Assembly: GCA_021325295.1 (NCBI GenBank)
Contig: JAJPHM010000017.1
Location: 1-64,000, forward strand
Direction of reading: 5' to 3'
DNA: 64,000 nt
Source: Nitrososphaeraceae archaeon
GTDB lineage: Archaea > Thermoproteota > Nitrososphaeria > Nitrososphaerales > Nitrososphaeraceae
A program made the translations under genes and the position numbers. Positions 16,508 to 25,628 of the stretch are shown piece after piece; within the stretch, counting starts at the first letter, position 1, and each line of letters opens with the position of its first letter. The notes beneath the pieces are model-generated. The model made no database searches, was not told where the DNA came from, and saw nothing but the letters and a program-made list of their open reading frames with translations.

Positions 16508-17377
16508 ATGATCGGTATAATCGGCGGCGAGTTTTTCTCCAATGCTCTCATAAAAGAGCTCGGCAATTCGGTGGATATCAAATTAGTTTCGACCGACCTT
16601 GTAGATCCACAACTAGTTGATAAAGCAAGCGACTGTGACATCATCCACTATATCTTTTCACCACTAGTGACACTTGGCGGATTGAGAACAGTTCAAACCC
16701 TAAAAAAAGCGGGCAAAAAAATAATTGTCCACTGGATAGGCACAGACTCATACAATGCGACAACAAACATAAAATCGAAATTCATAGCAAAAAGATACAA
16801 AGGTCTGGCCGACATTCACCTAGCCAACCCGAGGCTGGTCGACGAGCTAGATTCTATAGGTATAAAACCTATTCCGCTACCTCTTCCAGTTTTCAGAATC
16901 TTTGAACCTAAACCTCTACCTCATGAAACCAGAGTACTGGTCTATCTGCCCGATTCTAGAAAGGACTTTTTTAGGAAGCAAGTAATCGATAAGGTCATAG
17001 AGTCTTTTCCCAAACTGAACTTTGTGATTTTACCATATTCTGCAAGTGACTACTTGAACAAATCCAACGTAACATCAATACCATGGGCAGACGACATGGA
17101 ATCAATTTTTTCCGATACGAGTATCTTTATCAGACTGCCCATGCATGACGGCTTGGGACATTCAGTTATTGAAGCACTTTCAATGGGAAGGTATGTCATT
17201 TATTCTCATGAATTTCCACACTGCAAGCAGGCAGTATCGATTGAACAGGTAAACGAAAGTCTTTGCACGCTGATAACAAAGAGTTCACCTAATAATGAAG
17301 GATCAAGTTATGTCAGAAGCGAATACAACAAGGATAAGATAAGAGAACAGCTGACCAAGATTTACAATACACTTTGA
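16508..17377 (+). CDS. GT-B glycosyltransferase-like protein
   Basis: 289 residues of GT-B type. The N-terminal part has Rossmann-like strands (MIGIIGGEFFSNALIK, IIHYIFSPL, KKIIVHWIGTDS) and the C-terminal part holds the donor-binding half (ADDMESIFSDTSIFIRLPMHDG, GHSVIEALSMGRYVIYS), comparable to the E-x7-E / EALSMG region of GT1/GT4 enzymes. Length is short for GT4. Acceptor and donor are unknown; its place at the head of a glycan cluster suggests a role in surface-glycan assembly. The IS element starts a few bases after its TGA. Confidence 0.8.
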   Translation: MIGIIGGEFFSNALIKELGNSVDIKLVSTDLVDPQLVDKASDCDIIHYIFSPLVTLGGLRTVQTLKKAGKKIIVHWIGTDSYNATTNIKSKFIAKRYKGLADIHLANPRLVDELDSIGIKPIPLPLPVFRIFEPKPLPHETRVLVYLPDSRKDFFRKQVIDKVIESFPKLNFVILPYSASDYLNKSNVTSIPWADDMESIFSDTSIFIRLPMHDGLGHSVIEALSMGRYVIYSHEFPHCKQAVSIEQVNESLCTLITKSSPNNEGSSYVRSEYNKDKIREQLTKIYNTL

Positions 17378-17381
17378 TTTA

Positions 17382-18290
17382 GAGCCTATCCCAATATTAT
17401 TGACAGGCTGGTCTTGTTTCCCTGACAGGTACAGATTTAGCTTGCCATTGCCTCCATATCGTGTGTCCATCAAGAAGTATCAGTACAGGAAGAAAAAGTA
17501 CCTTCCCACTATCAGACATATCCCTGACAGCGTATGGAATGAAGTGAAGGACATCCTGCCTGAAGAAAAGCCATCCAAAACAGTAGGCCGCCCAGCAGTT
17601 TCATTCAGGACGGTAATGGATGGCATCCTGTACATACTTCGCACTGGCTGCCAGTGGAAGATGCTGCCCAGAGAGTATGGGTCAGGCTCTACCTGTCACC
17701 GCAGATTTCAGGAATGGGTTAGTCTAGGGATATTTCAGAAATTGTGGGTCAGATTGCTGCAAATTTACAATTCTGTACGTGGTATCAAATGGAGATGGCA
17801 GTCCCTTGACAGTGCCTCTGTAAAAGCACCTTTAGGTGGGACAAGACAGGCCCCAGTTCGACAGATAGAGGCAAGACAGGTACAAAAAGGCACATTTTAA
17901 CCGACCAGAAAGGAGTACCGCTGTCAGTTGTCATAACAGCAGCCAACACCCACGATATGAAAGCAGCTGCTCAGACTATGGATGGTACTGTTATCAGAAG
18001 ACCCGGGCCCAGGAAATATCGAAGGCAGCACCTGTGTCTGGACAAGGCATACGATTTTCATGCTGTAGAAGATGAGGTTGTAAAAAGAAAGTATGTGCCG
18101 CATATCAGACACAGGAGAGAGAAGAAGCGACATAAAAGAAGGCGATGGGTTGTAGAACGTACCAATTCATGGCACAACAGATTCCGGAAATTGTTAATCC
18201 GGTACGAAAAGAAATCACAGAACTACCTAGCGTTGGTACAGCTAGCATGCTGTATCATTGTGTACAGGAGGTTGATTTTGGGATAGGCTC
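17382..18290 (+). mobile_element. IS5-family (IS427/IS1031-like) insertion sequence
   Basis: 909-bp element bounded by a perfect inverted repeat: GAGCCTATCCCAA at 17382-17394 and TTGGGATAGGCTC at 18278-18290. A 3-bp TTA target duplication flanks it (17379-17381 and 18291-18293). The two transposase frames fit the IS5-type DDE family (DUF4096-like N-terminus). It sits between two glycosyltransferase genes and leaves both intact. The sharp ends suggest a recent insertion. Confidence 0.9.
17400..18286 (+). pseudogene. IS5-type transposase in two overlapping frames
   Basis: The first part (17400-17900) has the DUF4096 segment (RHIPDSVWNEVKDILPEE, TGCQWKMLPREYGSGST, RRFQEWV) and the first catalytic Asp in QSLDSASVKAPLGG. 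The second part, read to a stop at 18286 inside the right repeat, has LCLDKAYDF (second Asp) and RRWVVERTNSWHNRFRKL (Glu). The hand-read continuation in the second frame, DKTGPSSTDRGKTGTKRHIL, begins exactly where the first frame degenerates, so one -1 shift near 17835-17841 (GGTGGGACAAG) would restore a single protein with a full DDE triad. No A6G-type slippery run is there, so a 1-nt deletion is as likely as programmed frameshifting. Confidence 0.85.
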
Positions 18291-18437
18291 TTATTTTGTT
18301 GTTATCGGCCTTGCTGACGGGTCATCTCAATATATATCGCCATTACCCGTTTTTTCTCTCATAACTACCTAGATTACCTTTATTACTGGTCGTTGCCTTA
18401 TTCTTGTTCTACCATAAGAATCGCAGTGGTAAATAAT

Positions 18438-19574
18438 ATGGAAGAAATTGCAGAACCATCTATTCATGAGCAACAATCTGCCTCTGAGATAGGGCTGCGC
18501 TCTCTAAGTGTTATTTACCTTCATAGAAACCCCGATGTGCATCCAAGAACGCTCAAGATTAAGAATGCTGTAGAGAAGAATGGTCTAAGATTCATAATCT
18601 TCAGACCAAGGATCAAGGTGAAATTTAAGAGCAGGCTCCTATCCTCGTTAATCAATTATTCGGCCTTTTTTCTAGAGAGCCTGTTTGTCCGTGGCGATAT
18701 TCTGTGGGTCGCAAATTGCCCTGACACTGTAGGCCTAGGTCCATGTCTGGCCGGTAAAAAATACATCTATGATTATCGCTCTCCATGGTCAAAAGAAGTT
18801 GAAGTAGAATTCGGAAAAGGTATGCTTTCACGATTTGCTGGAAGAATAGAGAACATGGTAAGAAGCAAGGCCGATATCGTCGTTGTTGTCTCTTCCAAAA
18901 TGCTAGAGGAAGTAGAGAACTTTGGCAAACCGGTCTTTACTGTTCCTAATTACCCGCTGAGAAATTTTGTGCCTCGCAAAGAAAGCAAATCCATTCGAAG
19001 TACTGCCGGATGTAGTATTGATAGCAAGGTTGTCCTTTTTGTTGGCAAGCTCAGCAGGGTCGAAGGAGCAGACATGCTTGAAAAAGTTGCAGAAGGTCTT
19101 TCGTCTATGGTCAATATCCAGTTATGGATAGTTGGTGACGGCCCTTTAAGGTATAATATAGAGACTCTTGTGTCCAGGTTTCCAAACTCTGTAAGATTTT
19201 TTGGATGGGTAGACTATAGCGATGTTCCAAGTTACATTGCTTCTGCGGATGTATGCATAGTACCAAGACACAGAACGATATTTAGCGATTATTATAGTGA
19301 ACAAGGAGTGCAGAAAATTGCCGAGTACATAGCTCTGGGCAAGCCAGTGGTAGCATGCAATATAGCTTCCTCCAGTAATTACTTGTTAACAACCGAGGAC
19401 TCATTTGTTGACGGAATAAAACAGGCCCTCGATGGAAGAGCTCCAACAGGAGAGCCCAAGTTCTGGGAAAGCGACAGTGAGCCGGAGCTCTTTCAAGCTA
19501 TAGATACGATGCTTGCACTCAAAGGTATTCCACGGATTACTGCTGTTGGCTACAATAGGAGGCATAGCAATTGA
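18438..19574 (+). CDS. Glycosyltransferase, GT-B (GT4-type)
   Basis: About 378 residues from ATG 18438. The N-terminus is strand-helix alternating with VIYLHRNPDVHPRTLK. The middle has DIVVVVSSKMLEEV followed by the acceptor-side linker, and the C-terminal donor domain shows VVLFVGKLSRVEGADML, LWIVGDGPLR, VRFFGWVDYSDVPSYIASADVCIVPR and GVQKIAEYIALGKPVVACN. These are the usual GT4 hallmarks for a retaining sugar transfer from an NDP-sugar. Its stop overlaps the TTG start of the Alg14-Alg13 fusion by 4 bp, so the two are co-translated. Confidence 0.88.
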   Translation: MEEIAEPSIHEQQSASEIGLRSLSVIYLHRNPDVHPRTLKIKNAVEKNGLRFIIFRPRIKVKFKSRLLSSLINYSAFFLESLFVRGDILWVANCPDTVGLGPCLAGKKYIYDYRSPWSKEVEVEFGKGMLSRFAGRIENMVRSKADIVVVVSSKMLEEVENFGKPVFTVPNYPLRNFVPRKESKSIRSTAGCSIDSKVVLFVGKLSRVEGADMLEKVAEGLSSMVNIQLWIVGDGPLRYNIETLVSRFPNSVRFFGWVDYSDVPSYIASADVCIVPRHRTIFSDYYSEQGVQKIAEYIALGKPVVACNIASSSNYLLTTEDSFVDGIKQALDGRAPTGEPKFWESDSEPELFQAIDTMLALKGIPRITAVGYNRRHSN

Positions 19575-20533
19575 GCAAGGTCGTACTGCTTGCAGGTGGC
19601 GGCGGCCATACAGGCTATGCATATGCTCTCGCTCAGCAGTTAGCCGGCAGATGTGAAATGGAAATAGTTGTCCCAGAAGGCGATAAGCTGAGTCACAACA
19701 GACTCAAGAGGTTTGGAGATGTGAGGACAATGGCAAAACCTCGTGGTCCCAAGACTCCACTTGCTCCATTCATGGCAGGTCTTGCAAAGTCTTTTCTGCG
19801 CTCCTCTTTCATGGTAAGAGGCAAGGCAATTGTTGTCAGCACTGGAAGCAACTTTTGTCTTGCTCCATGTATGCTTGCATGGATGAACGGTATACCCACT
19901 GTAAATTTAGAAAGCTCTGTCAGATTTACAAATGCATCCAAGACGGCGAAGCTTCTTGAAAGATCTTCAACTATAACAGCTTTGCAATGGGAAGAGCAGA
20001 AGAAGCTCCTGCCAAAAGGAGAGGTATTTGGACCTATGCTTGCCAAGCCAGAAGTAAAGCCTTATGACGGAGGATACATCTTGGTCACTGGTGGCACCTA
20101 TGGTCACAAGATGCTGTTCCAAGCGCTAGATTCGTCGAGCCTAGAAAATGTAGTTCTCCAAGCTGGAGCCCTCTATAATCAAGGTTATACACAGAGGCAC
20201 CCGTCATGGAAAGTAATAGATTATAGCGACAAGTTCCACGAGCTCATTGCTGGAGCTCAAGTTGTGGTCACTCATTTTGGCGAAACTATAATTGATTCAG
20301 CGCTAGTTTATGGCAAGCCTACTGTCATTTCCGTTAATCCTGACTGGACAAGAACAGCGGGACTTGAAGATGCAACAGTACTCTGTAAAAAAGTCAATGG
20401 AGTGTTGCTAGACGAGTTTACACCAGATGCACTAATCAGATCAATTGATGCTGCCAAGAAGATGAAACCGCCAGAACTGCCTACCGGAGCTGAGCCTTTG
20501 AGCAAGACAATCTTGAAAGTCGCTGAAAACTAG
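19571..20533 (+). CDS. Alg14-Alg13 fusion, UDP-GlcNAc transferase
   Basis: 320 residues. The N-terminal half is Alg14-like: LLAGGGGHTGYAYALA, then IVVSTGSNFCLAPCML and the membrane-side NLESSVRFTNASKTAKLL. The C-terminal half (from about residue 165) is Alg13-like: ILVTGGTYGHKML, VVVTHFGETIIDSALVYGKP. In eukaryotes the two are separate proteins that together add the second GlcNAc to the dolichol-linked glycan; here they are one protein in the same catalytic order as bacterial MurG. The expected NHQ-type acceptor motif of Alg13 is replaced by RTAG, so the exact sugar is unproven. The TTG start at 19571 overlaps the previous stop. Confidence 0.82.
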   Translation: MSKVVLLAGGGGHTGYAYALAQQLAGRCEMEIVVPEGDKLSHNRLKRFGDVRTMAKPRGPKTPLAPFMAGLAKSFLRSSFMVRGKAIVVSTGSNFCLAPCMLAWMNGIPTVNLESSVRFTNASKTAKLLERSSTITALQWEEQKKLLPKGEVFGPMLAKPEVKPYDGGYILVTGGTYGHKMLFQALDSSSLENVVLQAGALYNQGYTQRHPSWKVIDYSDKFHELIAGAQVVVTHFGETIIDSALVYGKPTVISVNPDWTRTAGLEDATVLCKKVNGVLLDEFTPDALIRSIDAAKKMKPPELPTGAEPLSKTILKVAEN

Positions 20534-20583
20534 CAGGAAATATTGATGTTGGAAATAACGAGACCTTTGTCGGGTAATACGCT

Positions 20584-21678
20584 TTGAAGCTAGCACTAGT
20601 ATTTGGAACAAGGCCACAGATAATCAAATGTGTCCCTGTTATCCGTGAATGCATCGAAAGAAAAATTGATCTTGTCATTGTAAATACAGGCCAGCACTAT
20701 GATTTTGAACTGAGCAAGATTTTTTTTCAAGGTCTTGATGTTCCTCCCCCAAAATATGACTTGGGGATTGGCTCAGGCTCTCACAGCTGGCAGACAGGAA
20801 ATATTATGATAGCGGTAGAAAAAGCACTGAGAGAGATAAAACCATCAGTTTGTCTGGTTCCTGGTGACACAAATTCAGCAATCGGTGCTGCATTGGCAGC
20901 TGTTAAACTCAAAATTTCTGTTGCTCATCTTGAATCAGGACTTAGAAGTCATGAGGAATTTATGCCTGAGGAGATAAATAGAAAGGCAATTGATCATATC
21001 TGCCAACTGCTGTTTGCTCCAACTCAGAATGCCAAAAAAAATCTCCTTGTGGAAGGCATTGCAAAAAAGAAAGTTGTCCTTAGTGGTGACACAATGTATG
21101 ACCTTTATCTGCGCGAAAGGGAAAGAATAGAAGGTACAGGTCTGCCCGAAGGTGCAATAGCGGGTCAATATGCAGTTGCAACCATCCACAGAGAAGAAAA
21201 TACAGACGAGCCCGAGAGACTCGGTAATATCCTTGATGCTATCAAAAGATGCAAGACACATGTAATTTTGCCTATGCATCCTAGGACAAGAGAAAGACTG
21301 AAACAATTTAACTTGATAAACAAGGCCAAATCAATAACGCACCTTTCCATGATCGATCCGCTAGGATACCATGCAATGATGAAGCTGATGCAGAACTCGC
21401 TCTTTGTAATGACAGATTCTGGAGGCATGCAAAAGGAAGCATTTATGGTACAAGTGCCATGCATAACACTTCGGCACAGCACAGAGTGGATTGATACAGT
21501 CAATGCTGGAGCCAACTTTTTGGTTTCCAGAATGGGAAAAGACAGGATCTCTGACATAATAGGTCATGTAACTAAAAATCGCCGAGAGATTGTTAGGATG
21601 ATCAAAAAAGCCAAGAACCCCTTTGGGGATGGAATGGCGGCACCGAAAGTGATCGAAGAGATCATCAAGAGATTTTGA
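20584..21678 (+). CDS. wecB: UDP-N-acetylglucosamine 2-epimerase (WecB type)
   Basis: 364 residues, non-hydrolysing UDP-GlcNAc 2-epimerase giving UDP-ManNAc. Hallmarks are LALVFGTRPQIIKCVPVI, GQHYDFELS, VPGDTNSAIGAALA with the conserved Asp, AHLESGLRS with the Glu, MPEEINRKAID with the second Glu, ATIHREENTD with the His, MTDSGGMQKEAF, and the ending of the GT-B fold. The start is TTG at 20584: the GTRP motif begins seven codons later, and there is no ATG in between, so the TTG start is secure. Fifty bases after the Alg14-13 gene; part of the glycan operon. Confidence 0.94.
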   Translation: MKLALVFGTRPQIIKCVPVIRECIERKIDLVIVNTGQHYDFELSKIFFQGLDVPPPKYDLGIGSGSHSWQTGNIMIAVEKALREIKPSVCLVPGDTNSAIGAALAAVKLKISVAHLESGLRSHEEFMPEEINRKAIDHICQLLFAPTQNAKKNLLVEGIAKKKVVLSGDTMYDLYLRERERIEGTGLPEGAIAGQYAVATIHREENTDEPERLGNILDAIKRCKTHVILPMHPRTRERLKQFNLINKAKSITHLSMIDPLGYHAMMKLMQNSLFVMTDSGGMQKEAFMVQVPCITLRHSTEWIDTVNAGANFLVSRMGKDRISDIIGHVTKNRREIVRMIKKAKNPFGDGMAAPKVIEEIIKRF

Positions 21679-21706
21679 AGGCATCAGAATAGAAGTAGGT
21701 AGAATT

Positions 21707-22681
21707 TTGGTTATCAAAAAAGAAAGTGTGGCTGTTTGCGGAGGATGTGGTTTTATCGGTTCACACCTAGTTCAGAGGTTGACAAGGTCGGGTCATGATG
21801 TTAAGGTAATCTGCAATAGCAATCATCAGACAAGGTCACCAGATGACGCGGGTAAAATGACTATTGTCAGAATAAACATAAAGGAAGATCCGAAACAATT
21901 GAGAGATGCACTAAGAGATTGTTCCACGGTCTTCCACCTTGCGGCTGTGAATGGCGACCGCATTTACTTGGAGAACCATCCTGCCTCTTGCTGTACCAAT
22001 ATGGCTATTGATAATATTATTTTTGAGAATGCCGTTAAAGCTGGTGTTAACCATATTCAGTATTGTTCCAGTGCCCTTGCCTATCCAGTAAGTGCTCAGC
22101 AACTCCTTACTGAGGACATGGTAGATTTTAATAATTTACAAACGCCGGATCAAAGTTATGGATTTGCCAAACTTATGGGCGAATATTCGCTGCATATGTT
22201 TAGGCAGGAGTTTGGAATTAAAGGAAGCATAGTCAGATTATCTACAGTTTATGGCCCATGGCAGGATTACACATATACAGTTCCGGCATTAATTTTGAGA
22301 GCGATTTCCCATACCGACCCCTTTCGCATATACGGCGATGGAAACCAGTCCAGAAATTTCACATATGTTGATGATGTAGCCGAATGTATGATCAGAGCAA
22401 GCAGGCAAATTAGTGACTGTACTGCTGTTAATGTCGCTACAAGGGAATCCACTACAATAAATGAATTAATATCTTTAATATTCAAGATAACAAATTGGCA
22501 GCCCAAGAATATTTCCTATGACCTTAGTAAACCTGCAGGTAACAGGTCGCGGTTATTGGATAATCTGCGAGCCGAAAAACTACTGGACTTTAAGCAGACG
22601 CAATGGACTACGATTGAGGATGGAATGAAGGCCACTGTTTCTTGGTTTCAAAGCAACCAAGAATTAAAAAGCTCAAAATAA
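21707..22681 (+). CDS. NDP-sugar epimerase/dehydratase, extended SDR
   Basis: 324 residues. GGCGFIGSHLVQRL is the NAD-binding G-x-x-G-x-x-G fingerprint at the N-terminus, and YGFAKLMGEY is the Y-x-x-x-K catalytic pair of extended SDR enzymes such as UDP-glucose 4-epimerase. SIVRLSTVYGPWQDYTYTVP and RIYGDGNQSRNFTYVDDVAECM are the substrate-side family motifs. It would epimerise or dehydrate an NDP-hexose for the local glycan. TTG 21707 is the start (VIKKESVAVCGG follows) with no alternative closer. End of the plus-strand run. Confidence 0.88.
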   Translation: MVIKKESVAVCGGCGFIGSHLVQRLTRSGHDVKVICNSNHQTRSPDDAGKMTIVRINIKEDPKQLRDALRDCSTVFHLAAVNGDRIYLENHPASCCTNMAIDNIIFENAVKAGVNHIQYCSSALAYPVSAQQLLTEDMVDFNNLQTPDQSYGFAKLMGEYSLHMFRQEFGIKGSIVRLSTVYGPWQDYTYTVPALILRAISHTDPFRIYGDGNQSRNFTYVDDVAECMIRASRQISDCTAVNVATRESTTINELISLIFKITNWQPKNISYDLSKPAGNRSRLLDNLRAEKLLDFKQTQWTTIEDGMKATVSWFQSNQELKSSK

Positions 22682-22792
22682 GTGTCGCCAATTGTTTAGT
22701 TTACCAAAATGATTGTTTCTATCATGCTATTCAATCATTCTTCAGCGAGAATGGCCTATAGAGAGCAGCATAATGTACATACATATTTCTGC

Positions 22793-24064
22793 TTATTCCA
22801 AGCCAATCAGTCTAAATTGCGGTAGCGGAACTATAAACTTCCCTCCAGCCCTAAGGAAAGCATCTTCTCTTTTCTTAAATTCATCAATGAAGTACCATGG
22901 CAATACAAGAAAGTAATCTGGTTTCTTACTTCTTGCTTCTTCTTCTGACATTATTGGGATAGAAGTTCCCACAATTTTTTTCCCCCATTTAACAGGATTT
23001 CTGTCTGCTGCTGCAGTTATGAGTTTGTGATCAAGATTGTAAAATTGCAATAGAACATGGCCACGTGTCGATGCACCATATACATAAACCGTTTTTCCCT
23101 GATTGACTACATCTTTTATGAAATTGTATGTTTTATTCTTGAGTTCTTGAAGTTTGCTGGCAAACTCCAGATATATTTGATGATCGTCTATTCGCATTTT
23201 ACGTTCCGTCTCCAGAGTATCTTTAACGCGGTCTGTTACTGGGTATTTCGAACAATCTTTGCGCTTGACATAGGTTCTAATGCTACCACCATTAATTTCA
23301 TTAAATTCTAGATCAAAAACTACCAGACCGTGTCTATCTAGTAGATGTTTTAGGGATTGTAGCGAATAATATTCCAAATGTTCATGAGATATATTGTCAA
23401 ATGCATTGTTTTGCAGCATAGTCACAAGGTAATTCATTTGGATTATCCATACGCCGTTTTGGTCCAAGATATTTACTATATCTTCAACGAACCTGTTTGG
23501 TTCGTCTAAATCATAAAACATAGCAATACTGGTTATTACCTTTGCCTTTTGGGTCCCAAATCTCTCTTTGAAGCTGTCATAATTAAAAAAATCATTTATG
23601 ATAAGCGTTGTACCTACTCTAGCCTCCTCAATAAGGTTGACCGCAGGTTCAAATCCTACAAGCCTTGCGTCTTTAGTGCTATAGCATCGCAGCAGCGTTC
23701 CGTCGTTAGCTCCAATATCAACAATGATATCATTAGGCTTAATGGCAACTATCCTTTCAGCGGCTGCAGCTATAGTAGCTAATTGGTTGATCATAGTTTG
23801 ATTGATACCACTCTTGTACCAAAATTTTCGGTACAGTAATTCTGGTGAAACAGTATGCCGCAATTGTACTAGCCCACATCCGCCGCTCAGCTTATCACAT
23901 ATCACCAATTCTAAAGGAGCTGCAAGCGATTCCCGGGACTCAGACTCAACAAAATTGACTATATATTGGACTCCCAAGGACAAAACCGGTTTTAGATTGC
24001 CTTTTCCACATACTCGGCAATTACTGCTTACTTTAAGATCCTTGGGTGAGCTTAATTCTTTCAT
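22793..24064 (-). CDS. NDP-hexose C-methyltransferase-like protein
   Basis: 423 residues with the three-part architecture of sugar C-methyltransferases (Methyltransf_13, class I SAM domain, Methyltransf_14): N-terminal zinc site CRVCG and CDKLSGGCG, then VDIGANDGTLL (SAM motif I) and a C-terminal Rossmann-like part with GKTVYVYGASTRGHVLLQF and YFLVLPWYF. Such enzymes (TylC3, NovU) methylate a deoxysugar ring carbon; the sugar here is unknown. It is transcribed opposite to the SDR gene and towards it; GMD lies upstream on the same strand. Confidence 0.87.
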   Translation of the reverse strand: MKELSSPKDLKVSSNCRVCGKGNLKPVLSLGVQYIVNFVESESRESLAAPLELVICDKLSGGCGLVQLRHTVSPELLYRKFWYKSGINQTMINQLATIAAAAERIVAIKPNDIIVDIGANDGTLLRCYSTKDARLVGFEPAVNLIEEARVGTTLIINDFFNYDSFKERFGTQKAKVITSIAMFYDLDEPNRFVEDIVNILDQNGVWIIQMNYLVTMLQNNAFDNISHEHLEYYSLQSLKHLLDRHGLVVFDLEFNEINGGSIRTYVKRKDCSKYPVTDRVKDTLETERKMRIDDHQIYLEFASKLQELKNKTYNFIKDVVNQGKTVYVYGASTRGHVLLQFYNLDHKLITAAADRNPVKWGKKIVGTSIPIMSEEEARSKKPDYFLVLPWYFIDEFKKREDAFLRAGGKFIVPLPQFRLIGLE

Positions 24065-24163
24065 TCTTTCAGAATTAAATGGTCCGAGTTAAATTGATTT
24101 TGTTACTGTATCTCTATTTATGCCAACGTACCGTATTAGCATTTTGAGGTTACACAATTATAA

Positions 24164-25277
24164 TCAAATATCTTTGTATTTCATCCGCAGTTTTTTACTT
24201 TGTATCTTTGTTGAGTTAACGTTTTCTTTACTTGACCTAGTTATAATTTTTGATTCGTCTGGATACAACGGCGCGTCCCATGCAAATACTTTACCATCCA
24301 AGAACATCTTCCACCTACGTAAATCTTCATCTAACATTAATTTGACCAACTTTTCGAATCTAACCTTTGGAGACCAATGAAGATTCTCTTTAGCTTTTGT
24401 ATAATCTCCACATAGATACTCGACATCAAGAGGTCTGAGGAACCTCTTGTCAGTTTTGACATATTTTTTCCAATCTAATCCAACTAGATCGAAAGCTAAA
24501 GTTACAAAATCCTTAACACTATGTGATTCGCCTGTCGCAATTACAAAATTGTCTGGCTTATCCTGCTGCAGCATCAGATGAACTATCTCCATATACTCTG
24601 GAGCATAGCCCCAATCTCGTCTCGCATCCAAGTTGCCTAGTACAATCTCGTCTCTTAACCCAAGTGATATTTCTGCAACGCAATTAGTAATCTTCCTGGA
24701 AACAAACTCTAATCCTCGAAGTGGCGATTCATGGTTGAATAGTATTCCAGTGGATGCGAACATGCCATAGGAATCTCTATAGATATGGGTCATCCAGTGG
24801 GCGTAAAGTTTGGCAATCGCATACGGGCTAGCAGGTGAGAAAGGCGTTTTTTCATTTTGCATCGTTGTGTTGGTGTTTCCGAACATCTCGCTACTTGATG
24901 CTTGATAAAACTTCAGATCGGGATTAAGCGATCTTATCGCTTCCAAGAGTTTTGTTACTGCCAACCCGGTGATTTCCGCGTTGCCAACTGGTTGCTCAAA
25001 GGCAGTACTCACAAAACTTGCAGCGGCAAGATTATAGACTTCATCAGGATCCGAAACCTTGATTGTCTCAAGTAGGGACCCCATATCCAACAAATCTGCA
25101 GGAATAAGGTTAATACGCGAATATACTTCAAGATTTTGCAGCCGCCAGAAATTTGGAGTAGAAGTCCGCCTGAATGTACCGTATACCTTATAGCCTTTAT
25201 TCAGGAGACTCTTTGCAAGGTAGGCGCCATCCTGACCGGTTATACCCGTAATAAGTGCCCTTTTAACGACTGTTCAC
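24164..25277 (-). CDS. gmd: GDP-mannose 4,6-dehydratase-like protein, start codon anomalous
   Basis: Extended SDR of the GMD family, NADP-dependent, making GDP-4-keto-6-deoxymannose. From about residue 65 on: YNLAAASFVSTAF, SSSEMFGN, SPYAIAKLYAHWMT (catalytic Y-x-x-x-K), and RDWGYAPEYMEIVHLML. The missing N-terminal 60 residues are present in the same frame upstream, beginning KRALITGITGQDGAYLAKSL (the family's NADP-binding G-x-x-G-Q-D-G), but no ATG, GTG or TTG precedes it: the frame is closed by TGA at 25276-25274. A GTG at 25277-25275, 23-31 bp after a TATA box, would start MNSRKRALITG if one T near 25265 were absent. Frameshift mutation, sequence error or non-standard start remain open. 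Confidence 0.85.
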
Positions 25278-25619
25278 CTTGAAAACAATAGAGTTCGGGT
25301 ATTAATATGGATTGGTAAACTATTTAGATCTGTTTCACCAAGAACCTTGATTCTAGAAATGCTCATAAATATTGAATGATATGAGATGAGATTGTAAACA
25401 ATAACTGAAGTATAAATTGTGGAATTTAGGCTATTGAACACTAATCGATAAGGTAGCATAGCGCATTTATGCTTCATTGCTGTATTCAAGGAAGAGTGAA
25501 TTTTCGCGACAATCTCAGATCTATTATCCAGCTGCAAACTATAATCGTCTAGGAAGAAGCTAAGAGAAGCATACAAAACAATCTGAGCAATTTTAATATG
25601 AAAGACCCAAGTCAAGACC
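25278..25619. other. Intergenic region between divergent gmd and GT4 genes
   Basis: AT-rich 342-bp divergent spacer. On the minus strand a long frame exists (to 25615), but it has no recognisable motif and runs straight into the TGA before gmd; I regard it as spurious. It holds the gmd TATA box and presumably the promoter of the GT4 gene. Nothing else is visible. Confidence 0.4.
25300..25308 (-). promoter_or_regulatory. TATA box for the gmd gene
   Basis: On the minus strand this reads ATATTAATA, ending 23 bp before the GTG at 25277. This is the distance expected for a leaderless archaeal transcript beginning at that GTG, and supports GTG 25277 as the original start codon. Confidence 0.5.
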
Positions 25620-25628
25620 TTGAACCTT

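Noticed and set aside
25274-25615. 113-codon minus-strand frame upstream of gmd
   Set aside because: It is in frame with gmd and ends at the TGA before it, but it has no similarity to a GMD N-terminus (the true one follows the TGA) and is AT-rich spacer.
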